A stretch of DNA of 23,118 bases from JAGGAG01 sp031402225 (GTDB lineage: Bacteria > Gemmatimonadota > Gemmatimonadetes > Gemmatimonadales > GWC2-71-9). The DNA lies in contig JANNSD010000183.1 in NCBI GenBank assembly GCA_031402225.1, positions 1-23,118 on the forward strand. The letters run 5' to 3'. The position numbers and the translations under genes are program-made. The notes beneath the pieces were generated by a model that was not told where the DNA came from, made no database searches, and saw only the letters and a list, made by a program, of their open reading frames with translations. Of this stretch, positions 1-6,312 are shown piece after piece; the stretch's first letter is position 1, and each line of letters opens with the position of its first letter.

Positions 1-2
1 GG

Positions 3-45
3 GTTGTTGGGCTTGTTGCAAACTGCGGGGGGGGGCCCAACCAAC
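3..45. other. Hairpin at left window edge
   Basis: Bases 3-12 pair with 35-45 (about 10 bp, one bulged C at 42) around a 22-nt loop that ends in a run of nine G (27-35). It could be the terminator of a gene to the left of the window, but no T-run follows and the upstream gene is not visible. The G9 run is also a place where base calls may be unreliable. Confidence 0.3.
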
Positions 46-137
46 TCGCGGCCGGCCCCGCCGCACCTTGGCGCGGCGCGGGGCTTGGGGCCGGGCCGCG
101 ACTCGATGCGTTCAGGGGTTGTGCGGGCGCCTGGCCA

Positions 138-166
138 TTGACACATGCCCGTTTGCGGTGCATGAA
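138..166 (+). promoter_or_regulatory. Sigma-70-like promoter for the DUF2135 lipoprotein
   Basis: A perfect TTGACA -35 box (138-143) is followed after 17 bp by CATGAA (161-166), a weak -10 box (3 of 6 consensus positions). A transcript starting near 173 would have a leader of about 36 nt before the ATG at 209. Seen directly in the sequence; activity is inferred. Confidence 0.4.
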
Positions 167-208
167 AGAAGGAATCCCCGTGACGCACACCTCAACACCG
201 AGTGGTCC

Positions 209-1138
209 ATGTCCCCGCGCACTCTTCCCTGGCTGGCCCTGGTTGCCGCGCTCACCACCGTCGCCGCCTGCGGTGGCGACGACAACAATGGTCCCCCCGT
301 CACCGACGTCCGGACCTACATCACCGACGTGCAGGCGATCACCGGTACGAGCCTCGTGGCCGGTCGTACGGGCGCCCAGCGCAAGCGGGCGGGTTACCTG
401 CTCCGCGAGCGCCTGAACGCTGCCATGGTGGTGTCGACCGCCGGCGTGTTCGTGGCCGGCGGCATCCCGGCGGCGGACGGCGGGCCTGAGGCCACCTTTT
501 TCCCGCTCAGCAACTTCGTCATTGGCAACCCGGGCCGCGCCACCGTGGGGGCGCCGTCGGCGTTCACCGATGTCTGGTTTGGGGTCGAGGGTGTCAGCGG
601 GGCCTGGCGCGTCACGCTGCCTGCGGGCGTCACGTCGCAGCAGGTGGTGATCACCCTCGCCTCGCCGCTGCCGGGGAACAATTTCAGCCTGCGCACGGCG
701 GTTGGCGCGACTGGCGCGACCGGGCCCGTGTTCCTCAGCCCGATCACGCCCACCGACCTCGCGACGGCTGCCGTTGCCGTCACGCTCACCTGGAACACCG
801 CCAGCGACGTGGACCTGCACGTCATCGATGCGCTGGGCCAGGAGGTGTACTACAACGACACCACCACGCCCGAGGGCGGCGCGCTGGACCTCGATTCCAA
901 CCCGGACTGTGATATCGACAACGTGAACCGCGAGATCATCTCGTGGCCGGCGGGCGCCGCGCCGCGGGGCTCGTACCAGGTGAGGGTGCACTACTACGAC
1001 GACTGCGGTGTGGCCTCCACCAACTGGTCGGTGTCCGTCACCAAGAACGGCAGGGCGGTGGGGTCGAGCCTCACCGGCACCTTCACTGGCGACGGCACGG
1101 ACAACTCCCAGGACGCGCAGACGTTCACCGTGCCCTGA
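209..1138 (+). CDS. Lipoprotein with C-terminal DUF2135 (YfaP-like) domain
   Basis: 309 residues. The ATG at 209 starts a lipoprotein signal: SPR, a hydrophobic stretch, then the lipobox VAAC with the lipidated Cys at residue 21, followed by GGDDNNG. The frame is open back to a TTG at 68, but that extension would bury the signal, so 209 was chosen. No good ribosome site precedes it; the AAGGAA at 170-175 is too far upstream. The C-terminal 120 residues carry LTWNTASDVDLHV, an acidic LDLDSNPDCDIDNVN stretch and repeated YQVRVHYYDDCG-type strands. These are typical of the DUF2135/YfaP domain, a beta-sandwich with an Asp-rich, possibly Ca-binding, loop. The N-terminal 160 residues are not recognised. 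Predicted to be anchored in the cell envelope; substrate unknown. It stands alone, with a hairpin after its stop. Confidence 0.8.
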   Translation: MSPRTLPWLALVAALTTVAACGGDDNNGPPVTDVRTYITDVQAITGTSLVAGRTGAQRKRAGYLLRERLNAAMVVSTAGVFVAGGIPAADGGPEATFFPLSNFVIGNPGRATVGAPSAFTDVWFGVEGVSGAWRVTLPAGVTSQQVVITLASPLPGNNFSLRTAVGATGATGPVFLSPITPTDLATAAVAVTLTWNTASDVDLHVIDALGQEVYYNDTTTPEGGALDLDSNPDCDIDNVNREIISWPAGAAPRGSYQVRVHYYDDCGVASTNWSVSVTKNGRAVGSSLTGTFTGDGTDNSQDAQTFTVP

Positions 1139-1159
1139 GCGGCACGCTCCGGGAGGCGC

Positions 1160-1186
1160 GAGGGGCGGCCAGGGCGGCCGCCCCTC
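1160..1186 (+). terminator. GC-rich hairpin after the DUF2135 gene
   Basis: A perfect 10-bp stem, GAGGGGCGGC (1160-1169) with GCCGCCCCTC (1177-1186), and a 7-nt loop, 21 nt after the stop codon. No T-tract follows, so intrinsic termination is uncertain, but the position between two separately transcribed genes fits a terminator. Confidence 0.45.
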
Positions 1187-1233
1187 GTTCGCGTGCATGC
1201 CGAACCTTTCTGCTGTGAGGTCCGCCCAGCGAC

Positions 1234-1283
1234 TCTAAGCAGAAAATACTTAGGTATGCATAGAAGTATTCCAGGGCTGTAGA
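1234..1283. promoter_or_regulatory. Long dyad upstream of the ArsR gene, candidate operator
   Basis: AATACTT (1245-1251) and AAGTATT (1264-1270) are perfect inverted copies separated by 12 bp. The symmetry continues outward: AGC 1238-1240 with GCT 1276-1278, and TCTA 1234-1237 with TAGA 1280-1283 (one bulged base). The segment is much more AT-rich than its surroundings and lies 35 nt before the ArsR-family start at 1318. Repressors of this family often bind such dyads and regulate their own gene, so autoregulation is the simplest reading. It could instead act as an RNA hairpin. Confidence 0.5.
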
Positions 1284-1317
1284 ATCCCTCACTCAGGTCG
1301 GTAAACCAAGCATCTGG

Positions 1318-1671
1318 ATGGTGTCGGAAATGGTTCAAGCCAAGGCTGCTGACGCAGCATTTCACGCCTTAGCCAACCCGACTCGGCGGAAGGTCCTGGA
1401 GCGACTGTCTGCCGGACCGGCCCCCGTCAGCGAATTGGCGGCACGGTTCGACATGCAACTCCTGTCGTTCGTGCAGCACCTGTCGGTGCTCGAACAGAGC
1501 CGACTGATGACGTCGACAATGCGCGGGCGAGTGCGGACGCATGAGATCGCACCCGAACGATTCAAGGTTGTTGAAGACTGGCTGACCCCGCGTCGCCAGT
1601 TGTGGGAAGCTCGACTGGACCGGTTCGATCAAAACGTCAAGCAACTCAGGGAGAAGGAATCGGGCGCATGA
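1318..1671 (+). CDS. ArsR-family winged-helix repressor (SRPBCC-associated type)
   Basis: 117 residues. The N-terminal FHALANPTRRKVLERL is the hallmark of the ArsR/SmtB HTH_20-type regulators. The recognition region follows (ELAARFDMQLLSFVQHLSVLEQSRLM), then the wing (MRGRVRTHEI) and the usual C-terminal helix WLTPRRQLWEARLDRFD. No metal-binding Cys cluster is present. This subclass is normally encoded just upstream of an AHSA1/SRPBCC domain gene with overlapping stop and start. Here the TGA does overlap an ATG (ATGA at 1668-1671), but the partner is only a stub. The ATG at 1318 was used; an internal ATG at 1330 is possible, and neither has a clear ribosome site. Probably autoregulated through the dyad at 1234-1283. 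The ligand or signal cannot be told from sequence. Confidence 0.85.
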   Translation: MVSEMVQAKAADAAFHALANPTRRKVLERLSAGPAPVSELAARFDMQLLSFVQHLSVLEQSRLMTSTMRGRVRTHEIAPERFKVVEDWLTPRRQLWEARLDRFDQNVKQLREKESGA

Positions 1672-1742
1672 GCAAGCACTTCACCTTCATAGAGATGCCG
1701 CACTGCCTCACGTTTTGGTTCCGCTGCAGACGCATCAAATAG
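1668..1742 (+). pseudogene. Remnant of an AHSA1/SRPBCC partner gene
   Basis: A 24-codon frame starts at the ATG overlapping the ArsR stop. Its first residues, MSKHFTFIE, resemble the start of AHSA1/SRPBCC-type proteins that normally follow this repressor. The frame then stops making sense and ends at TAG 1740-1742, inside the attC-like element that begins at 1705. The simplest reading is a full partner gene cut off by recombination around 1695-1705. The similarity rests on a few residues only, so a chance small ORF is possible. Confidence 0.45.
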
Positions 1743-1799
1743 GAGCGCGCGAAGCGCGCAATCAATAGCGCGGCTGTCTGCGGCAACCATGGGTTAGAC
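1705..1799 (+). repeat. attC-like integron recombination site (left)
   Basis: Ends: GCCTCAC (1705-1711, one mismatch to the R'' consensus RYYYAAC) and GTTAGAC (1793-1799, perfect R' consensus GTTRRRY). The two boxes pair at 5 of 7 positions. Inside, 1716-1720 pairs with 1785-1789, 1721-1724 with 1780-1783, 1728-1731 with 1776-1779, and 1732-1733 with 1773-1774. C1784 is extrahelical and 1725-1727 are bulged. The apex holds a second hairpin, GCGCGC-GAA-GCGCGC (1745-1759). Bulged stem, variable apex and conserved end boxes are the defining features of attC sites. The length, 95 bp, lies within the family range. Confidence 0.6.
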
Positions 1800-2553
1800 C
1801 GCAATCGAGATCTACCGGCTCTCCGGCACCGGCTGCCAGCCCGTCGGCAACGGCACCCGGTAGTAGCGATGAATTCTCCAAGTGCCGTCCGCCTCGCGCT
1901 GCCACTCCATTACAAATCGTCCGTGCTGGGCGCTAACGGGCTGGCCCGGGAATCGCAGGCGCTCGAAATACGAGCCCCAGACGATGGCGGTTTGGCCGAA
2001 GACCTCCACCGTGTCCGCGCGCGCAAATGCTGAGTCGACGATGACACCAGGAAACGATCGGATGAAGGCACGAATCGAGTCTCGCGAGACAATCGGCACG
2101 ATTCCCGGCTCAAAGAGCGTTCCGCGTTCCGTGAAGAAGGCAGCACTGCGGTCGGCGTCAACAGCGCGCGCCGCCGCCGTGTACGCGTCCAGGCGGGCAA
2201 GAACTTCGTGCCGCAGCTGAGCATCGTTCGTAGAAGCCGGGACAGAACTGCTGCCGACACACGCGCATAGCACAACGGAGACCCCAAGGACTTCGCGTCG
2301 CACGCCTGTTTCACCCCCGCAAGTGTGTGTGTGTCGGTCTAACGTGAATGCGACGGCGCCGTACCCGGCTCCGCCCTCATTATTCCATGGTGCGACCCGC
2401 AGCCGAATCCGGAAGGGCTGCAAGGACGGGTGACATAGCTACGTAGGGAAGCACCGCCCGCGCGACCTCACCGCCCAGGCCACAACTGCTGCCGGTTTGC
2501 TGCGTTTCCCGCACGGATACAGGTTCGACCGCAAGTCTGTCAGCCTGCACGGA
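1794..2553. mobile_element. Putative integron-type gene cassette
   Basis: If recombination occurs after the first base of each R' box, as in known integrons, the segment between the two attC-like elements is a 760-bp cassette. It carries one gene, on the minus strand, which is the reverse of the usual cassette orientation, and the right attC-like element as its recombination site. No integrase (intI) gene or attI is in the window, so this would be a solitary or displaced cassette. Inferred from the two palindromes. Confidence 0.4.
1812..2303 (-). CDS. NTF2/SnoaL-like (DUF4440-type) lipoprotein
   Basis: 163 residues from a GTG at 2303. The frame is open to 2423, but the GTG gives a short basic-hydrophobic leader (RREVLGVSVVLCAC) with a poor lipobox LCAC at residues 12-15, and GGGGGTG lies about 9 nt upstream. 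The body has the NTF2-like pattern: a helix with LDAYTAAARAVDADRSAAFFTERGTL, the middle strand segment around FIRSFPGVIVDSAFARADTVEVFGQTAIVWGSY, and the final strands GRFVMEWQREADGTWRIHRYY. Such domains are cone-shaped folds used as small-molecule enzymes or binding proteins; neither substrate nor catalytic residues can be assigned. It lies alone between the two attC-like elements, 12 nt from the left one, and is probably cassette-borne. A (GT)6 run lies upstream of its start. Confidence 0.7.
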   Translation of the reverse strand: MRREVLGVSVVLCACVGSSSVPASTNDAQLRHEVLARLDAYTAAARAVDADRSAAFFTERGTLFEPGIVPIVSRDSIRAFIRSFPGVIVDSAFARADTVEVFGQTAIVWGSYFERLRFPGQPVSAQHGRFVMEWQREADGTWRIHRYYRVPLPTGWQPVPESR

Positions 2554-2559
2554 TTAGAC
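2465..2559 (+). repeat. attC-like integron recombination site (right)
   Basis: Exactly the same length (95 bp) as the element at 1705. Ends are ACCTCAC (2465-2471) and ATTAGAC (2553-2559), followed by TGCA as the left copy is followed by CGCA. The interior sequence differs but folds: 2476-2480 with 2543-2547, 2482-2484 with 2538-2540, 2485-2487 with 2534-2536, and 2488-2489 with 2531-2532, leaving C2537 and A2533 extrahelical. The end boxes pair less well (3 of 7), and the R' box starts with A instead of G. The matched ends and length with a diverged but foldable interior support an attC pair over an ordinary repeat. Confidence 0.5.
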
Positions 2560-2573
2560 TGCAGAGGCAGCGG

Positions 2574-4148
2574 CTAGCCCTCGCGCGCCAGGTCCCAGCG
2601 GTGCTTTGCCTCGGCCACGCCCCACAACGCCAGCGTCACCACCAGATAGCCCACCCGCGTCGAACCGGTGGCGACGCCGTTCCAGCCGGCGAAGTCCAGG
2701 GCCGGCACCGTGGCGCCATTCAGCACCAGGTACACGAAGAGCAGGAAGATCCCCATGAACGTCTTGGGCGTGCGGGTGAGAAACCCGAGTGCCGTCGCCA
2801 GTGCCGCCATGAATCCCGCCGCCATGACGAGTGAGAGCGCCGACCCCGGGGCGCCGAAGGCAATGCGGAGCGCCGGCGGGAGGCAGAAGAGCAGTGCCAG
2901 CACCGCCGCCGCGCCGAACTTGATGCGGGCGTACCCCGGCTTGATACCCGGCATGCTGTAGAGCATGGGCTGGGTGCCGGCGGCCCGGTCACGGGTAGCA
3001 AGATCCGCCAGGCCGATGGCCAGGATGGCAGCCACGGCGAGCGGGAGCTGGTGCCGCGCCGCCGCGCTCGGCATCACCACAGTCGCCACCAGCACGCCGA
3101 TCCAGGACAGCAGGAGCAGCGGTGACTGGCACAGCGTCATGACCACCTCAGCCACGATGGGGCGAAGCACCCCCGGCGCTGCCGGCACCAGCCGCGCGCC
3201 GATCGCCGAGACGCCACGCGTGATCGGCTTGATGAGCAGCGAGAGGCGACGGATGAGGTCGCCACCCGCGGCCTGCGTTGCGTTGCGCACGCGCGCCGGG
3301 TCGTACCGGTGAAAGAAGACCCGCCCAAGCAGGAGAACGGGGACGGCCAGCAGGGCGGTGACGAGCCGTGGCAGAACGGTTCCCAGCGTGAGGGCAATCG
3401 GTGGAAGCACCCACGGTGCCACCTGCGGGTTGAATGGCGTCATGCCAATGGCGAGGTTCTGCGCGCCCGTGACCGCGTGCACCCGCGCCAGGATGAAGCC
3501 GATACCCATGACGTCGAGGTAGGCCGCCGAGCCGCGCCCTTCGCCGATGGCGCCGGCCGCGATGAAGACGAGCCACACGAAGAACCACACCACGTCGCCC
3601 AGGCGACCGGAAAGGCCGGGCAGGCACTCGAAGCACAACGCGAACGCCGCGACCACGAGGATGGCGGGCCCGAGCGTCAGGGAATAGGTGAGGAGATAGG
3701 TGAAGGGCTGCAGCGGCCCCTCTCCGCGCAGCAGGTGCATCGCCATCACGTTCAGCAGGTACGCTCCCGTCACCAGCGCGAGATAGCCGGCCCCACCCAG
3801 CCACTTGCCCGCCAGATACGTGAGCGAATCAACTGGCGTCGCCGCGATGATGCCGCCGGTACGGGCCAGCAGGTCGCGCCGCAGGGCATTACTGGTGAGG
3901 TAGAAGCCCGCAAAGGTGACGAGGAAGGCTGCCAGCCCGGCGGTGGAGATGGCCATCACCTGCGAGGTGTAGAGGGCCCGGGCACCGTCGGCCACCATGA
4001 GCCCGCGCCCGGTGGCGGGATCGGGAATGAAGAGGTATGCCAGGCCCGAGAGGATCACGATGAGCCAGAGGGTGGCCGGCCGGCGGAGGCGGAGCTTGAG
4101 GTCGGTGGCCGCGATGATGCCGACCTGCGAGAGGAGCGAGGGCGTCAC
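2574..4148 (-). CDS. ABC-2 type transporter permease
   Basis: 524 residues. About 12 hydrophobic segments are visible, in two blocks of six: the first includes LWLIVILSGLAYLFI and LTLGPAILVVAAFAL, the second LLLLSWIGVLVATVV, MAAGFMAALATALGF and FMGIFLLFVYLVLN. This is a fused double-length ABC-2-like membrane protein. The GTG start at 4148 lies 1 nt after the TGA of the ATPase gene, with a purine-rich GGGGCGTGAG just before it; the frame upstream of this is the shadow of the ATPase gene. It should form the membrane channel partner of the ATPase encoded directly upstream. The transported substrate is unknown. Last gene of a three-gene minus-strand operon. Confidence 0.85.
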   Translation of the reverse strand: MTPSLLSQVGIIAATDLKLRLRRPATLWLIVILSGLAYLFIPDPATGRGLMVADGARALYTSQVMAISTAGLAAFLVTFAGFYLTSNALRRDLLARTGGIIAATPVDSLTYLAGKWLGGAGYLALVTGAYLLNVMAMHLLRGEGPLQPFTYLLTYSLTLGPAILVVAAFALCFECLPGLSGRLGDVVWFFVWLVFIAAGAIGEGRGSAAYLDVMGIGFILARVHAVTGAQNLAIGMTPFNPQVAPWVLPPIALTLGTVLPRLVTALLAVPVLLLGRVFFHRYDPARVRNATQAAGGDLIRRLSLLIKPITRGVSAIGARLVPAAPGVLRPIVAEVVMTLCQSPLLLLSWIGVLVATVVMPSAAARHQLPLAVAAILAIGLADLATRDRAAGTQPMLYSMPGIKPGYARIKFGAAAVLALLFCLPPALRIAFGAPGSALSLVMAAGFMAALATALGFLTRTPKTFMGIFLLFVYLVLNGATVPALDFAGWNGVATGSTRVGYLVVTLALWGVAEAKHRWDLAREG

Positions 4149-4149
4149 C

Positions 4150-5007
4150 TCACGCCCCGGCCTGCATGAGGTGCACGAAGGCGTCCTCGAGGTCGGGCTC
4201 GACTGCCTGCGCGGTGGGGAAGGGCTGCGCCGCCGCCACGACGCGCGCATGCACACCGTCGGCCTGGCGCACCGCCCGCGTCACCTTGAGCCGCCCGCGG
4301 GCCTCCTCGTACGCAGCGGACGACACCACCGCTTCCCACACCTTGCCGCGCGCTCCCTGCAGCAGCGTCTCGGGTGCGGCACAGGTGACCAGTCGCCCCT
4401 CGCGCATCACCGCGATGGTGCCGGCAAGCGACTCCACATCGGAGACGATGTGGGTGGAGAGCAGCACCAGCTTGCCGTGGCCCAGGTCGGAGAGGAGATG
4501 GCGGAAGCGCACGCGCTCCTCGGGGTCGAGGCCCGCGGTGGGTTCGTCGACGATGAGCAGGGCCGGGTCGTTCAGCAGCGCCTGCGCAATGCCGAGCCGC
4601 TGCCGCATGCCGCCGGAGAAGGTGGCGGCGGGGCGGTGGGCCACGGTGTGAAGGTTGACCAGTTCGAGCAACTCATCGATACGACTACGCTTCGTGACCC
4701 CCTTGAGGCCGCCGAAATAGGTGAGGAACTCGAATGCCGTGAGGTTGTCGTAGACGCCGAAGTCCTGCGGCAGGTAGCCAAGCTGGCGGCGCAGGGCCTC
4801 GGGCTCGCGGAGGACGTCCACGCCCTGGAAGTGAATCTGGCCGCTGGTGGGCCGGGTGATGGTGGCAATGAGCTGCATCAGCGTGGTCTTGCCGGCCCCG
4901 TTGGGGCCAAGCAAGCCCACCACGCCGGGCTCGAGGGTGAGCGAGACGTTATCCACCGCGGTGACGCCACCGCGGAACTGCTTGGTCAGGTGATCGAGCG
5001 TGAGCAT
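4150..5007 (-). CDS. ABC transporter ATP-binding protein
   Basis: 285 residues with every nucleotide-binding motif: Walker A GPNGAGKT (34-41), Q-loop Q81, signature FSGGMRQR (130-137), Walker B LLIVDEP (150-156), D-loop GLDP (159-162) and H-loop His186. Motif spacing fits the ABC-2 exporter ATPases (CcmA/DrrA-like). The C-terminal 70 residues form the accessory domain usual in that group. It powers the permease encoded next and is probably cytoplasmic, docked at the membrane. The ATG at 5007 is 2 nt past the lipoprotein stop, so it is translated from the same message. Confidence 0.92.
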   Translation of the reverse strand: MLTLDHLTKQFRGGVTAVDNVSLTLEPGVVGLLGPNGAGKTTLMQLIATITRPTSGQIHFQGVDVLREPEALRRQLGYLPQDFGVYDNLTAFEFLTYFGGLKGVTKRSRIDELLELVNLHTVAHRPAATFSGGMRQRLGIAQALLNDPALLIVDEPTAGLDPEERVRFRHLLSDLGHGKLVLLSTHIVSDVESLAGTIAVMREGRLVTCAAPETLLQGARGKVWEAVVSSAAYEEARGRLKVTRAVRQADGVHARVVAAAQPFPTAQAVEPDLEDAFVHLMQAGA

Positions 5008-5009
5008 GC

Positions 5010-6182
5010 TCAGAACTCGATCTTCAGGATCTTTCCCTCGGTGCCCACCAGCCAGCCCGTCTCGCAGCCGGCGAAGGCGACAGCCCAGTAGCTGCTGATG
5101 TCGGGAATGAGGGTCCAGGTACCGCCCTCGTCATGCGACCAGGCGGTGCCCCCGGGGCCGGTGGCCACCACCGAACGGTCTCCATGCCGGCGACCATGCC
5201 CGCGGCCGCGTCCATGCAGGCCCGAGTGTCCGGGCGCCGCATCGTCCACGTAGGCCACGCCGAACGCGGCGCCGCCGAAGGGCGTGGGTGATGCCAGCAC
5301 CCACGACCTGCCACCATCGCGCGACACCGCCACGTTCTCGGTGGTGCCATCGTTCTCCAGGTCGCCGCCCACCAGGATGCCGCGCTGTGAATTCCGGAAG
5401 GCGATGCTGAAGCCGCCGCCAGCCGGCCCCGCGACGATGGGCGCATCGTAGGCGTTCCAGCTCCGGCCGCCATTGGTGGTAGCCAGCACCCGTGCCTTGT
5501 CGGTGCCGCCAGTCGTGGCCCATGCGGACTGCTCGCCCTGCGTGGCGATGCAGGTGCCGCTCGCGGCAAAGCCAAACTCGCCGGGCAGCGCCGGCGGCAT
5601 CTGGGCGCCAATGTCGGTCCACGTCCTGCCGTTCCTGGTGCGCAGGGTGGGGAACACACCGTTCACCGCGTCGCCGAAGGTCAGGCCGCGGTTCCGGCTC
5701 CAGAACGCAAAGCAATCGTAGAAGGCAGCGGGGTCGGTTGCCTGGAATTGCAGCGCCCATGTGGCGCCGCCGTCCTCGGTCTTGTAGATGCGCGAATCGG
5801 AGCCGACGCCTGCGGCCAGGAGATACGCCACCTTCTCGCTCACGCCCTCGACGTCGCGGAATTGCAGCGCCTCGGCGCCGGGCACGGCACCGGCCTTCCA
5901 GGTATTGCCGCCATCGGTCGTCAGCACATAGGTGCCGCCCACACCACTGGCCCAGACCACCCTGGAATTCACCGGACTCACCGCCTGCAGGCGGTTCGTT
6001 GTCCCGCTCACCTGCGGGGTCAGGGTGGGCGGATTGGCGCCGCGCGAGGCCTCGACGTCGACATCGGAAATCGCCGTGGAGTTCGCATCTGCCGGGCCCT
6101 CGCCCGGGGTAGTGCTGCAACCGAGCAGCAGGAGCGCGGCGAGCCCGGACGTGAGGGCGACCGAAGATGATGTGCTGGACAT
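5010..6182 (-). CDS. BNR/YCF48-like beta-propeller lipoprotein
   Basis: 390 residues. The ATG at 6182 has GGAG 7 nt upstream and begins a lipoprotein signal (ALLLLGC, Cys22). The frame runs back to 6260, but that would displace the signal. The mature part repeats the BNR/Asp-box pattern: DGGNTW (90-95), DGGATW (137-142), NGRTW (184-188), NGGRSW (237-242), DGGRSW (289-294) and DEGGTW (351-356), about one per propeller blade. This is a YCF48/sialidase-like fold, usually a scaffold or binding protein; no glycosidase active site is evident. Residues 318-335 form a Gly/His/Arg-rich insert between blades. It heads the operon with the ABC ATPase and permease, so it may be the envelope-side partner of that transporter. 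Confidence 0.82.
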   Translation of the reverse strand: MSSTSSSVALTSGLAALLLLGCSTTPGEGPADANSTAISDVDVEASRGANPPTLTPQVSGTTNRLQAVSPVNSRVVWASGVGGTYVLTTDGGNTWKAGAVPGAEALQFRDVEGVSEKVAYLLAAGVGSDSRIYKTEDGGATWALQFQATDPAAFYDCFAFWSRNRGLTFGDAVNGVFPTLRTRNGRTWTDIGAQMPPALPGEFGFAASGTCIATQGEQSAWATTGGTDKARVLATTNGGRSWNAYDAPIVAGPAGGGFSIAFRNSQRGILVGGDLENDGTTENVAVSRDGGRSWVLASPTPFGGAAFGVAYVDDAAPGHSGLHGRGRGHGRRHGDRSVVATGPGGTAWSHDEGGTWTLIPDISSYWAVAFAGCETGWLVGTEGKILKIEF

Positions 6183-6231
6183 GACATGTCTCCATTGGGG
6201 TCTGCCGGGGGCGAGCTGGATCACGCTGCAG

Positions 6232-6260
6232 AGTATCGGGACACGGCGGACCGCCCGCAA
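6232..6260 (-). promoter_or_regulatory. Promoter of the lipoprotein-ABC operon
   Basis: On the minus strand TTGCGG (6260-6255) and GATACT (6237-6232) are separated by 17 bp. Transcription would start near 6225 and leave a leader of about 43 nt before the ATG at 6182, which has a good ribosome site. Box quality is moderate (3 and 4 of 6). Confidence 0.4.
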
Positions 6261-6277
6261 GGCGCGCCGGGGCCGGT

Positions 6278-6306
6278 TTGCCTGGGCCGCCAGGTTGCGC
6301 TACATC
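6278..6306 (+). promoter_or_regulatory. Possible promoter of the CHAT gene, leaderless type
   Basis: TTGCCT (6278-6283), 17 bp, TACATC (6301-6306). The -10-like box ends 6 nt before the ATG at 6313, so a transcript would begin at or near the start codon itself. No ribosome site is visible, which agrees with leaderless translation but does not prove it. Confidence 0.3.
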
Positions 6307-6312
6307 ACTGGC

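Noticed and set aside
180..416. GTG at 180 with a well-placed AAGGAA as the start of a gene
   Set aside because: That frame gives a Pro/Ser/Thr-rich peptide that ends at 416. The lipoprotein signal is in the other frame from ATG 209. A frameshift joining them is possible but has no support.
2322..2334. (GT)6 run before the NTF2-like gene
   Set aside because: Short and common; no clear regulatory role, noted only in that gene's entry.
2337..2396. A third attC-like site (GTCTAAC ... GTGCGAC)
   Set aside because: The left box matches R'' well and the arms pair partly, but the right box lacks the conserved TT and the length (60 bp) differs from the two 95-bp elements. Probably chance.
5932..6312. 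Upstream extension of the CHAT frame
   Set aside because: It is antisense to the lipoprotein gene and would put 127 non-family residues before an evident signal peptide.
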